This document shows, in pieces, positions 24,316-36,367 of a stretch of 64,000 bases of DNA. Made by a program: the position numbers and the translations under genes. This stretch comes from Drosophila pseudoobscura (lineage: Eukaryota; Arthropoda; Insecta; Diptera; Drosophilidae): NCBI RefSeq assembly GCF_009870125.1, contig NC_046679.1, forward strand, positions 16,244,001-16,308,000. Direction: 5' to 3'. The notes beneath the pieces were generated by a model. The model ran no database searches, was not told the origin of the DNA, and saw only the letters and a list, made by a program, of their open reading frames with translations. The first letter of the stretch is position 1. Every line of letters begins with the position of its first letter.

Positions 24316-27300
24316 GTGAGTGTGTGTGCACCTGCCTGCAATCGTAATTTCAATAAAAGTTGTTACGTGCACGTTGAAATTTTAATTGAAAGCACCAACC
24401 ACACACACAAGCACACCGTAACATTGCGCGCTTGTGTCCTCGTCCTCGTCCGCGTCCTCGTGCGTCAGCTGCACGGCGACGACGACCCTCATCAGTTGGG
24501 GCCCAGAACAAAACAGCAGCGGGCAAAACGAGGATGACATTTCAAATGCGTTGTGGCTAAGGAGATTATATTGCATCTGGTCTGATGAGTAAAAAAAGAT
24601 GCCACACATGTGACTGTTTGCATACACACAACACCCATCAGTGTGGGACGAGTATCAGTGAAAGACAGCTAGTTGGCAAGGTGTGTTCAGTGCTTAAAAT
24701 TAACTACAAGTTAGCAGTAATGCCAGGAGCATTCAATTGAGAGCTCACATGTCTGCTCCTTGGGTAAAACATCAACTATTGTCAGAATCAGTCTCTTCCC
24801 TTACTACGAGTATTTATTATTTTTTTTACCTTTTGGTTTTAGTATTCAATTGTCTGTCTGAGGGGACATTTTTCTATTCGATATGAATGACTAGCAAAAA
24901 TCGCTGCAACTCTGCAGAAGAACTGCATGGAGCGAGGCAAAGTGTCCTCCGACCGACCGCAAAGTAAGTCGTTAAAACAAAGAACCCTATCGGCTTACAG
25001 AAACTCTGCTGCAGCAGCAACAGCAGCATCAGTCCCAGACTGGAAAACATGTTCGTTTTTGGCCACTGCCAATTGCAAGTTTTGCATGTAAAGCACCAAA
25101 AGTTTATGCTAAACTTTTACCATTTTCCATAGATTCTTTTCGTTGGTTCTCTTTTTGTTTTTGACTGAATTTTAATTCCCCTAAAGTATGTAAATGTTGC
25201 CGACAGCAACTATCGAACGACACCGATGTCGTTAGATTTTATGCGAAGGGTCGGATCCCCACAGACTGAGACCTTATACCCCCCTTCCAGATGAATCTGC
25301 ATAGAAAGCTAGTTAAACACAGCAAATTATGGCACGACTGAAGATTGAACAAGGACCTGCGTAAACAAGCAAGGGCATCGCTTACAACGGAGCACGACAT
25401 GACACAGGACACGAATCGAGACAAGGCCCGTCCGGCATTTTAGCTATTTATCGAACACTCGATTCCATGCAGTGTTTAGCCAATATCATCAGTTGATGAA
25501 GACGAATTTCAAGAGCGACAGCACTAAGCATCAACAAATATTTGTCAACCAGCCCTTTGTGCTCCAGGTTGAACAGTGGACCGTGGACATTGCTCCATCA
25601 CACTCCGAAGAATCTGCTGTCCCCACAATGTCAATAAAAATCAATATGCTCCTTACAATTGATGACTTAATAAACATGCAAAAAAATGAATACGAAACTT
25701 GACCAACATGCAAGAGGGAAACTTTGCAAATTATGCAAATGCACTTGTCTGGATCGATGTCGATGGACTGCCATTTCCAAGGGGAGACCCTTCTGAGTGT
25801 GCTTAATGGCGCAACACGCGCTGCTCAATGGGCCGAGCACATAATTCTCGCATCTGCCGCTGCCACTGCCACTGCCGGTGCCGCTTTCGCTCCTGTATAG
25901 GTCTGAGAGTTGGGGCCAGGACTACGCCCTACGTTTTCGGGTGGTTCATCAAAGTTAGTTCGAACACAAATGAAAGTTTTTGTGCCGCAGCCATGAAAGA
26001 TGCATGGCGTCTGGCCGTGGCCCACCGAACCACTACCTGCCTAGTCGGTCTGCCTGGCTCCTGCCACTGACAAGCTCTTTTTGGGCCATAGCTTTGTAAA
26101 GTCAACAAGCCAAAAATTCTTAGAACGGAAATGGCGATGAGAGAAGCCGGGATATGCTACTGGGCTGGAACTGGGACTGGGCTGAATGCGGCAAATGCAA
26201 AAGCAAAGTTTCACCTAAACTCTTTTGTGGCTTCCATGCTATCTATAGGGGTACAGGGACGTATCGCGACGAAAATGTCTTCTTTTTTCTGGAGATATGG
26301 TCTGGGTTGACTTCCCTCCTGCTTCTCCCGTATTTGGGATCCCTTGGGCAAATGTTGCAAACATGTCTGCTAAGCAATTGTACCAACTTTTTGGACTCGC
26401 CTGGAGGCGGCCGGTGGAACTTTACTGTGCTGTGGTTTGTCTGTCCGACCGTCTGGCTCGGAGACGAACGGCAGCTCGTAAATTTCAAAAATTTTAAAAC
26501 AACAGCAACAACAAGTATTTTTCACGCGCTGACCAAAATTATTTTAAATCACCTGCTGCCCCGCATTTATCATTAGAGCCAGCCAGGCAGCCAGCAGCCA
26601 GCAGCGCCACATTCCAGTAGATACCCATTCCAGCGGATGGCCATTCCCCCACCAAGTCAGTCCAAAGCTGCTGGCTCCCTAACGACCGCAGAAAGTCTTC
26701 AGCCCAACTCCCAGGGCGACTACAACGAGAGCAAGATTTGCGAAAGAGCACTTTATTTTGGCCAAGCCATTGCCACGCCTCTTGCCACTCTTGCCACTCT
26801 TGCTCCTTCCTGGCCAATGCCCAACACCCACTCATAATGTTCGCTGCTGGTGCTATTGCCGCTTCTGATGTTATTTTGCCATTTTCGCGCTTGGTCGGGG
26901 AAAAACTGTTTTGTTATCACAGTGATAAATGGAAAATTATTTTGAATCGAGCAACTACTTAAAAGAATTCCCAAAGGTTGTAATAAATTTTGGCACACAC
27001 ACAAGCACACATACAAAGCCACATGCATGTGGCCAGGAAGGACATAAGTGAACGAGGAAGGACATCTTGGTAAGGACGAATCCAGCTTGAGCTCGGTGGC
27101 TGCCTGGCTGCCTGGCTGGCTTGGTAATGTCGTCCCAGATAAAAAGGTGATTGACGAAGCGAAAGCAAAAGTCATGGCCAAAATTCCACTTAGCAATGCA
27201 GTTGTCGTTGACTGAGAAAGAAAGGGGAGAAGGGGAGGGAAAGAGCCAGGGCGAGAAATCCGTTCTGGCATGCACTTAATCCGTATTGGGAGTTGGAGAT

Positions 27301-28035
27301 GCTGAGGGTTTTACTCTTAGAAGACAATCAACCCTGAATAGATTCACAAGCGAAAGATTTCCTGCGAGTTGCAGTCCTTGCATACTTGGAGTATCCTTGG
27401 ACTAAGGGGCAATCACCGATCTGAGTGAAAAGTACAAAAGCACACAGACAAGATGAGCAGACTGAACGAGCGAGCAGTTAACAACATCTATTTTTATTTC
27501 ATTAGGTACAAAAATAGCCCGCAGGGCGAAGCCGAAGGCGTCTCCGCCATCAAAACAAAGCGCAGCACTCTGAAGCAAGGTGAGCTCATAGCCGCGGAAG
27601 GATAGAGAGGGGAGGGGACTGCGACTGGGACTGGTACTGGGACTATGTCTTGCCACAAGAAGAAACCGTTCTTTGCTTCTCAATTAGGTTAGCTTAATTT
27701 AAATTTGGTTCGAGTGCTTGCCGAGTGCTCGGCTATGACATTAGCAGCAAATATTAGCAAATGCTTAAAGTTCTCCTTAATTGCGAATAGTTCCGGTAAG
27801 TTATTACAAATTAGCCATGGCAAGCACTTATTAAATAAAGCAAATAACTCCAGGCAGTATGAAGTAATCCGGAACTAAAATGTCTATAGCCAAAGCCACA
27901 GAAGACAGATCACATCATCACATTATCTTCTAAATAAACTTCGAGAAGTTAAACATACTTCCACATTGCCTAACAAAAGACATACTATACTAATATATTC
28001 CTTATTTTTACCACAAAGCAGCGAAAACTTGATCG

Positions 28036-30438
28036 ATGGACTTGAACGACGAAGATAATGTCGTACAGCCGCATCATGCGCGGATCATACGCCTTCCCAA
28101 TGATCCGTCAATGGTGGCAGTGCATGAGCTTTACAAGACTTCGGTGAATACCCTACGCCTTCAGAGTGAACAGAATCGGGAGGTCTTCGCGGAGGCCTTC
28201 ATAGAAGGTTCGTTGGATACTTTGGCCAACCTGTGCGTAAAGGCGTTGGCCAAACGGGGTATCAGGAACGTTCCACTAATTGTGGCGGAGAGACCAGAAT
28301 TGATGCGAGTTCTTTACGATGCACTGGACGTGGAATTGCCGCTGACTGATTGCTACTTTATCGATGACCAGCGCTACTGGCAACGTGTTGTGTTCGCCAA
28401 ATGCCCGGACAAGAAGCTGCGCAGGAAGAGCTGGCACGAGTACGATTGGAGAGCCAAAGGACTGAGTCTCAAGTACGTGGAGCTGGTGGAGAGCTGCCCA
28501 GCAGCGTTCTGGCCAGAGACGCAGATGGCCGAGCTGGCTGCTTTGATCCAAGAATATGTGACAGCCATACACATAAAGAGACTGCAGGCGCTGCCGGACA
28601 CGGTGTTCGCCAAGTACGATCTGAGCGAGGGGGAAATAGATGTTTCCTCTGAGTCATCAGAGGAGGAACCTATATCCAGCGACGAACCTGATACGGATGA
28701 GGATATGGGCGAGGACGAGGGTGAAGAGGAGGAAGAAGTCGTGGAGAAGCCTGTGCGAAAGCCCATTGTCCGTACAAGTGAATCTGAGCCAAAGAAGGAC
28801 TCCTCTGCAGTCTTGGAGAAACCTGTCTTACAGCAGACCCCCCGTACAAGTGAAACTGAGAAAAACACACACACCTCTGTTGCAATTGATTCTAAGAGAA
28901 AGACGGCCTTTTTGGGAAACACAAACCCAGCATCATCAGCATCGCCGTCAACATCTCAGGAGAGCTTTGACGAGACTGCAGAGCGGCGCAGAGCGCGTCA
29001 TTTCCGCAACGCAGCACGCCAACAGCTGCGGGACTTGGCTGCCGAGAAATATGCCAAACACCTAGAGCGTCGCCTCAAAAGAGAGAAGATGCTAGAAGAG
29101 TTCAGGCGCACAGTTGAGCAAGCAAAGAAAAAGAAAAAAAATAAAGCAATAAAGGGTGTCTTCGACATTCCCGTCGAGCCGGAGCCATCCGATCACGAAG
29201 ACCAAATAACCGACATGCGCAACAGGGGACTGTTGTTGCGCCACCATAAGCGATTCAACTATCCCACGGAGCTGTGTCACCACATTGATCTGGGCTTTGT
29301 GCGCTTCTTTGAGAACCTGACCTCGTTCACATTGGAGTTCCTGGGCACACCGGACACCAATCACGAACATTTTAAAAGTTACCAATTGAAATTCTCATAC
29401 GACGACATGACGCACCTGGCCAAGGGTTTGTTGCACCTAAAGCAGCTCCAGATCTTTCGACTGCGCAACAGTCTCATGGACAGCCGACATCTAGGCATTC
29501 TGGCGCGTGCTCTTCGGTTCATGGACTCGCTGGAAGAGATCGACTTTGGGTACGACCAAATGCAGGATGACTGCAGTAATGCCCTGCAAATAATGATGGA
29601 TCGCACAACGATGTTCAAGACATTACAACTGGAATACAACCGTCTTGGCGTGGATAGCATGGATGTGATCGGCATGGCTCTGGCGCATCACAAGGGTGAA
29701 GATGATTTCCTGGAGTACCTAGGGCTGGCCCACAATCCCCTCTGCGACAATGCCCTGGGAAAACTCTTTCACTGGATCCATGGCACCGGCCACGTGCATT
29801 CCCTCAACATTAATGGCATAGATGGGAAAACAAGTATGGCGTCTATTGGTAGAATCATTGGGATCCTGCTGCGTAGCCATAATCCTCTGCGTCGCCTGGA
29901 AATGGCGGCGATACCCCTTGGTCCCGCAGTAGGACTAACCCTCATACGAGCCCTAGAGCAAAACAGAAAGATTCTATATTTCGACTGTCGCGAATGCGAT
30001 CTAGACTCGGACCAAGAATTCCAAGTGGACATCATAGTACGACGCAACAATTACTGGGTAAAAAACCCGCCCATCGACGAGATATGTGATTTGATTAAAA
30101 ATCGAAAGCATCCTTTAATCGAAAATGTGCAGAGCGATTATAGGAAATACAAGGAGTGCTTCGTTTCTAGACCTTCATTGCCCAGAAGCAGGATTTCGTC
30201 CATCAAAGAGGTGGTCGAGGAAAAGGAAGAGGAGGAGTACGACATCTGGGCCATACTGGGCATAACAACCCGCCAAACTGTTCGAATAGAGATAGAATCC
30301 AGCGAAACCTCCGAGGTATTAGAGGAGCCCTTCGTCTATGAACCCAACAAATTTAATTTGGGTGAATTTCGCGAACTTGTCGATTTGCCAGGACCATCCA
30401 ATCGTTTTTTCTATTTTAAGAAAAACAGAATGAAGTAA
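28036..30438 (+). CDS. Leucine-rich-repeat protein resembling dynein regulatory complex subunit 5 (TCTE1/DRC5)
   Basis: An intronless frame of 800 aa runs from ATG 28036 to TAA at 30436-30438. The N-terminal 200 residues form a folded-looking domain with conserved-style segments (KRGIRNVPLIVAERPEL at 73-89, YWQRVVFAKCPDKKLRRKSW at 114-133, LPDTVFAKYDLSEGEID at 186-202). Then come an acidic Ser/Glu tract (about 203-236), a basic coiled-coil-like segment (315-371, with KKKKKNK), and leucine-rich repeats at about 420-690 (for example LKQLQIFRLRNSLMDSRHLG, LEYLGLAHNPLCDNALG, NPLRRLEMAAIPLGP). The C-terminal tail is acidic (about 720-800). A long N-terminal domain followed by ribonuclease-inhibitor-type repeats matches TCTE1/DRC5, a subunit of the nexin-dynein regulatory complex in motile axonemes. 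In flies that would mean sperm tails, so testis expression is expected. The family call comes from architecture and remembered motifs, without an alignment. A good acceptor-like AG at 28020-28021 leaves open an upstream 5' UTR exon. A poly(A)-like ATTAAA lies at 30487-30492. Confidence 0.85.
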   Translation: MDLNDEDNVVQPHHARIIRLPNDPSMVAVHELYKTSVNTLRLQSEQNREVFAEAFIEGSLDTLANLCVKALAKRGIRNVPLIVAERPELMRVLYDALDVELPLTDCYFIDDQRYWQRVVFAKCPDKKLRRKSWHEYDWRAKGLSLKYVELVESCPAAFWPETQMAELAALIQEYVTAIHIKRLQALPDTVFAKYDLSEGEIDVSSESSEEEPISSDEPDTDEDMGEDEGEEEEEVVEKPVRKPIVRTSESEPKKDSSAVLEKPVLQQTPRTSETEKNTHTSVAIDSKRKTAFLGNTNPASSASPSTSQESFDETAERRRARHFRNAARQQLRDLAAEKYAKHLERRLKREKMLEEFRRTVEQAKKKKKNKAIKGVFDIPVEPEPSDHEDQITDMRNRGLLLRHHKRFNYPTELCHHIDLGFVRFFENLTSFTLEFLGTPDTNHEHFKSYQLKFSYDDMTHLAKGLLHLKQLQIFRLRNSLMDSRHLGILARALRFMDSLEEIDFGYDQMQDDCSNALQIMMDRTTMFKTLQLEYNRLGVDSMDVIGMALAHHKGEDDFLEYLGLAHNPLCDNALGKLFHWIHGTGHVHSLNINGIDGKTSMASIGRIIGILLRSHNPLRRLEMAAIPLGPAVGLTLIRALEQNRKILYFDCRECDLDSDQEFQVDIIVRRNNYWVKNPPIDEICDLIKNRKHPLIENVQSDYRKYKECFVSRPSLPRSRISSIKEVVEEKEEEEYDIWAILGITTRQTVRIEIESSETSEVLEEPFVYEPNKFNLGEFRELVDLPGPSNRFFYFKKNRMK

Positions 30439-30486
30439 TGAAGGATTTTTTAACATAAAACTCTTAAATTTGGTTACCTTTGTGGC

Positions 30487-30492
30487 ATTAAA
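30487..30492 (+). terminator. Candidate poly(A) signal of the leucine-rich-repeat gene
   Basis: ATTAAA lies 49 bases after the stop codon, followed by AATATAAAATAC. ATTAAA is the commonest variant of AATAAA. No stronger signal lies closer. Confidence 0.45.
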
Positions 30493-32009
30493 GAATATAA
30501 AATACTTATCCCATCCGCCTCTTTATCTACTGGGGCATCATATCTACCCGAGTAGCGTTCCAGCCACAATCTCAAGGGCTTGGAATGTCGTTCGACCTAA
30601 TGGTCACTTTAAACCTTTGCCATAAAGTGCAGCGCTGGCGTAAACTGAAATCTAATTAAGTCGCTGCCACACCCACACTCCGTGGCCACACCTCATTTGA
30701 AGGTCGTTTTAGAGCAGCGGAGAGTGCCCAGCGACGGAGACGGATGCGGAGACGGAGGCGGAGACAGCCGCTGCAAGTGCAACAAAGTTGAGCTGTTTGC
30801 ATTTAAGCTGCGCAGATTTGGGCAACAGTGTCGCCAGTTTAATGCTGCTGGTGCTTTTGCCTTCTCCTTTCGCAGTTTCTTCTACTCCGCTCCTGTTGGC
30901 CAAGTCAATGTCGCTGACTTGGCCACTGAGCCATAAAAGAGCCAAGTCAGGATGGAGGACCAATGCGAAGTTCGGCTTGTTAACAAAGCCAAAGCTCAGT
31001 GAATATAAACATATTAATGCATATGACAGGATCGCCTTAGGTAATGTGTCTCTATATCTACCCATTTGGATGGATGGGAGGTGAAAGATTGGGAGTTCAT
31101 GACTCCATCTCGTCAGGATTGCCATGGAGGAAATATGTGTGCGCATGTAATTCAACTTATCAACGTGGCGCCAAGCAACAAACTTTTCTCATCTACTTAA
31201 CGCAGATAAGCGGATGCCTTTTCTGCCTTTTCTGCCTTCTGCCATGTTTACTGGCTTCTAATTTGCACAACCACAAACACATACACCGACACCCTCACAT
31301 ACACCAGTAGACCGAACTGAGACACTGGCGAAGCGTTGACGGCGTTAACTTAATTTTCAGCCAACAGTCGACTCAAGTCCGGGGAAAAAACTCGCAAAAA
31401 CATTCAGTCGTAACTAGGCAGTGCTTCTAGGGAGGACGCACTGGTTGGCCGTTTTTCTGACTTCTCTTGTGTGAAATAAAATTAACTAAATACGCTCACG
31501 AGTAACATTCATAATAAACATTAAGCAGCAAAAGGCGAAAAAAGTCGAATAAATATAAAAAATAATATTTGCCAGACGACTCCTTTTTGCGATTACGCCG
31601 CCACCAGTGTGGCCAGTGCCAGATCCAACGCCAGCGACAGGGCTTTTGCGTTGTGGGAATGCGAGCGGGCGGGTGAAATTATGGCATAAGTTACTTAGGA
31701 GTGAAGCTTGCTTCCTGCTCTCCACGCCTGTCCCAGCACAACTCCCCCTGACAGCATCAACTTGGCTACACTTTACTTTTATGTGGCGCCCTCGGAATGT
31801 ACTTGCAAGCGGAATAAAGATACAGATACAGATACAGAGATACACAGAGCTCCCAGATACAAGCACATTTGTAGCGATAAGCGTCATAAAGTTATCGTAA
31901 ATAAGCGCCGAAAAAAGTCCAAGAAAAAACCAGGGGGAACGCAGTGAAGCCACAAGTTAAAGGCAGCTCTGTATTTGGAGCCCGGAATGAAAAGGATAGA
32001 AGCGTAGAA
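30493..32009. other. Intergenic DNA, no gene recognised
   Basis: No supported exon. It contains GGAGACGGA-type purine repeats near 30733-30770 and GATACA repeats near 31818-31855. Confidence 0.5.
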
Positions 32010-32215
32010 GAGTCGTTAGTCGAAGCTTAAGATACCCTTATTTCCATTACATTTTCACTATTATAGCCGGTCTTGGAACCGATCCGATCTCTGTGAAAAA
32101 TGTCGACCAGCTGACAAGATCAATAGATTTGTCTTTACCAACTCACTGCTTCGACAATATCTGCTGAAAATCATAAATACCCTTTGTAGAGGGTATTATG
32201 AAACTATGACAAGGA
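32010..32215. repeat. Degenerate dispersed-repeat copy with an ATACCCT/AGGGTAT inverted repeat
   Basis: The left side carries CGAAGCTTAAGATACCCTTA (from about 32022). The right side carries AATACCCT, a 6-base loop, then AGGGTATT (32176-32183 and 32190-32197), a perfect 8-bp inverted repeat. CGAAGCTTxxGATACCCTTG and AGGGTATT ends resemble a short repeat I know to be scattered through Drosophila intergenic DNA. I cannot name the element with certainty; a DINE/Helitron-like or other non-autonomous family is possible. Related ends occur near 47.4 and 56.2 kb. Confidence 0.4.
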
Positions 32216-34408
32216 CGCAACTTTTAGCACTGTTTCGCCCTCTTTCGCTGCCTTATAAGCTATTCCCCATTGGTCGCGGCGACGACGGTCCAGGGGAAAA
32301 TGTTGCACAGCAGACAGTCAGTCAATTACGCAATGCCACGGAAGTTTCGCGCTTTGTTTTCTCACCCGTTGTCAGTTTAATGAAAGCTTTCTCTCGCCTA
32401 ATAATGCAGCGCATCGACGTATCTGCCAAATGGCTAAGGGTGAATCTCCGAGTTTACCTTGGTTACGATTTATTTGCCTTTGCGAGCAGGAGCTTAAGCA
32501 GTCGAACCAGAGTATGGTCCTGGCTAAGGGGGTGTGCTCAACAAATACGCACCTTATTGGGTGTTTAATTAACCTTTAACATCGATTTTTTAAGCTGAAA
32601 ATCAGATAGCGTGTGCTAGCTATTCTTGGTTTCTCAAACAATAAAACTTATGCAAAGTAGCCCAATACTGAAAATTCCTTGAATGATTTTAATGACTAGC
32701 ATCTGTTGGGAAATATTTAACGTCATATTACATTTAATAACGATATTAAAGGAAAAATTAAAAGCAGAAAAATGTAAAGGACTATCAAAAGTCAAAAAAA
32801 AAAAGCCCCCAGCCAGTAAGAGCTCATTGAATATAAGAGGAATCTTTACAATTTAATTCACTGGACCAAGCAGCCGAGCCGGAGGACCCCACTCCGTCCG
32901 ACTAACGACAGTTGGTCGTTAATAAAACAACATTTATAGCCTGCATATACATAAATATACACCATATACACCACCCATGTATATAATGGAATATATGTAC
33001 GTGTGTGTGTGTGTGTATGAGCCTGAGTCAAGCTGCGCTTAAATGACAGGCGGACATGCATAAGTGACAGTGAAATGTTGCACAGGGAACTGCAACAGCA
33101 ACAGCAAATGGGCATTGGCTTGGTGTTGTGTGGCACTCCGTCTGAGATTCTTGTAATCGCTGGTCATCCATTCAGGTGAATAAATATGCCTTTACATATT
33201 GTATGGCATATGCAACGAGTTTTTCTTCTGTAACTCATGGCCTCCTTTGAAATGATTAAAGTAGCATTGGAAATATATCACTCCATTAAAGGAATACACA
33301 TAAGTAAATCTTATCTGCATGACGACACCTTATCAAAACGGAAGTGCTGGCGTCAGCAAAAAGCCAACGTATATGCAGAAAATTATAAGAATTATAACAA
33401 GTAGTCGACTCTTGGGGCATCCCATATTGAAGAGTTGCGGTTTCCCAGCTCAACTGTTGCTTGGCGAGTATATACCCGTGCGTGCCCCTGCGTGGCAACA
33501 GCTACCCAACGCCCACCCACCTCCCACGCCACGTGGTGGCAAGTAACTGAAAGTGCCCCACCGCCACCTGTCTGTCTGTCTGCGCACACGGGAAATGCAT
33601 TGCACTTCCGTCATCAAATAGCAATTTTGCAAACATTTGCAATTACTTTTACGAGTCGATTTCTATATTGTATTGATTCCGTGCAAACATCCCTCCAGGA
33701 ATGCAATTTTCCAGCACCTCAATGCCACCAAAGCTGCCAGTGCGGATTGGATTGAGTATAAGACCACTCATCATATCTTTACCAAGTTTTTACATTAGGT
33801 ATTTAAATAGTTTTTCGACCATAAACTTGTCAAATAAAATGTCAAAAATTAAAAGCCTTATACTATGCAAAACTTGGGATTTGGCCGAAAGGAAACTAAA
33901 ATGGACGAAGGAAAGCTTTCCGGAAAAAGGGAAACTCCCGAGGGGTGCCTAAAGCAAACTAAAAGCCAAATCAACCCAACGGGCCGGCGTCCAAACAGCA
34001 AATGGCGGTTATTCGCAACGGGAATGGAATGGTTCTTCAACGGGTCAAGCCTGTTTGCATCAGACATGTGTGTGTCTGTCTGACTGTGTCTCTGTCTGTG
34101 TCTGTGATGAAAAAACTGGTAACTTTAGTTTTCTGACATCCGGTCCATTTGGTGTATGACGGCAGGGTAACGACAACCTGGCAACAATCAGGCGCATATC
34201 CTGGACCGGGCTACTGGCTGTGGTTGTCATGCATTTTAAAGCACTCTCGACAAAAGTTGATTTCTCTTTTGACCCATTATGAAATTGCTCTGGCAATTTT
34301 GCATAAACAAATTACAAAGCAAACATAAGAGAAACACACAAATGCTGACCTTTCAGCACAAACTCACACAAACACCCAAGCAGTCCAAACTCTCACAATC
34401 AGAGCCCA

Positions 34409-34450
34409 GAGTCCGAGTCCGATTCCGACTCTGAGTCCGAGTCAGAGTCA
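34409..34450. repeat. Imperfect hexamer array GAGTCC/GAGTCA, seven units
   Basis: Seven six-base units in tandem with single-base changes. No gene context. Confidence 0.7.
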
Positions 34451-36337
34451 CAGACGACCTGCTTCTGCTTTTGTCAGTAGAGGGGCAGGGACAAGGGTAG
34501 AACAGGACTAGTTACTGAACTGGGTAACTTTTTTTGTATCTGCCTGTTTGCATAGGATCAAAAAAGCCCGACTAAAGGAGGGACTGAAAAGGGTAGGTAG
34601 CCCGTGCATCCCAGGGCGTTTTTATTGAGACCTTTAAGTTTTTAGTAAATAACAAAGTCCTCCAATTGTATTTGTGAATAATGTTGTGCGATGCGTAACA
34701 TTTGGATGATCAATGGAGGCACGGGACATTGGGCTGTCGGACAAAGGGTCGAAAGTTCTGAAGAATTTTGTACAAGTTTGCTTTAATTTGTCAGCGAATC
34801 GATTTCCATTAAAACCCAATGGGTCGGGTCAGAGTTAGCTGACAGTCCGTCGAGTTTTGAAAATGTCAAGCAGTTTGCCATTCAAATGATGCATAAAGTT
34901 TTGGATTTTTGGTGCCAGATTGACTGAGCGTGTGTGTGTGGTTCTAGTCTGCGTTTGCCAGTGAAGTGGTTGACCTTTGATTGGTAGCAAGGATATGGGA
35001 TATGGATGCCTTGAAAGTTGTGTCGAAACATAAGTTAAAACCTCTTAGTGGCTAAGGAGTAATATGGGAGATTGCCTACTCGATCCCGTATTTTACATAG
35101 TGGCGCTCCTTCCTGTAAGCTTTGCTTGTAGAATATTCCGATAAAAATCAGTTGAATGTTGTTCAAGTTTTCGCTTAGCAATGGATTCCCCTTGAGCTTT
35201 GAAGGTCGAAAGAATTTCTTTTAAAATCCCTGACATTTAAATTAAAGCAGGTTTACAGATCTTTAAGACATACATTTTTTTTACCCGCCATATACCCAAT
35301 ATATAGCCAAAATTTTATAAATTGAAAAGAATTTTATGAACTTTCACAGGATTTTGAATTTGTATTAATAGAATGGATATACCCGAAGATACAGCTACCT
35401 TAAGCAAAATTTTCCCTGCCATTTTTCATATTTCTTCAGCTTTGCTTTTGTTTTGGTGTTATTTTAGTGGATTTAATTGGCAACAAAATAAGTTACTAGT
35501 CATTGTTTGCAAGCGGAGTGTTATGTGAATACTCCGAAATTGAAATACCATCGATCCAAATTCTAATTCGATTTACAAATTTCCACTCCGAACTGTGTTA
35601 CTAATCAGGAATTTCAGTTAGCAGAACTTTTAAAATCCCTAATAAAATTGGTCTTCTGTAAATGTATCTCAGCCTGTTGCCATCATACGAGTATTCACAA
35701 TTATTTTCAACAGCACAATAGCCACAACCAAAGGTACATATTGTCGATTGTCTGCCCTCACCTGGACTCATATTAGGAGAATAGCCAGAAAGCTTGCATG
35801 AATTTCTGCTTTTGGCCATTGATGTATTTAGGGCAAATAACCGCATTCAACAGAACAACAACAATTGAGAGCAAAAAACCATCACAAATTGTAGATATCC
35901 ATCCATGAAATGGAAAAAACATTCAATAACTTTTAGACAAGTTTTATCCATTACGCCCAATGAGAGCACACGGCAAAAGAAATTGAAAGAAATCAGAAAT
36001 TGGTCGAAAACGAATTTCCAATAGAGACCAGTTTTATTAGGGGCTATTGATGTGGGGGGCCGGCCTGGGCTTATGAACACGGTCAGTTGAAGCGGTCAGC
36101 ATGCTAATCTACTGAAGAGCCAAGATGGACAGACAGACAGACACACCAAAGGCAGTCAGGCGCCCAGCTCGAGAAAGAGATGGAGCTGCACAAGCAGGTA
36201 AATAGAGTGAGTCCACAAGTGAACGGAGTCCCAATTGAAGCTGAGGGCTGTGTGTGTGTCGGTCTAAGCGAGGTGTAAGCCGGTTTTTATGTTGTTAACC
36301 AATTCGAAAAACGCAATGAAAACCAGAGGAAGAGGAA

Positions 36338-36367
36338 GGCAAGGCAAGGCACGGCACGGCACGGCAC
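36338..36367. repeat. Tandem pentamer GGCAA then GGCAC, six units
   Basis: Two GGCAA units followed by four GGCAC units, read directly. Confidence 0.8.

Larger units (their letters stand above)
21001..28020. other. Intergenic DNA upstream of the leucine-rich-repeat gene
   Basis: No supported exon. It holds a (CA)n tract at 22028-22051, a (CT)n tract at 24293-24315, CGTCCT-type repeats around 24437-24466, CAG runs near 25011-25030, and multiple overlapping low-complexity open frames. A 76-codon frame at 25472-25702 has a less biased composition than its neighbours but no recognisable domain. A possible 5' UTR intron for the downstream gene (donor GTAAGT at 27796, acceptor AG at 28020-28021) lies at the right edge. 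Confidence 0.45.

Noticed and set aside
26753..27271. A 172-codon minus-strand frame
   Set aside because: Overlapped by two other long minus-strand frames; no family resemblance and no start or splice support.
28276..28922. Several minus-strand and plus-strand frames inside the leucine-rich-repeat gene
   Set aside because: They mirror the codon usage of the 800-aa frame, such as Ser-rich products opposite its acidic tract.
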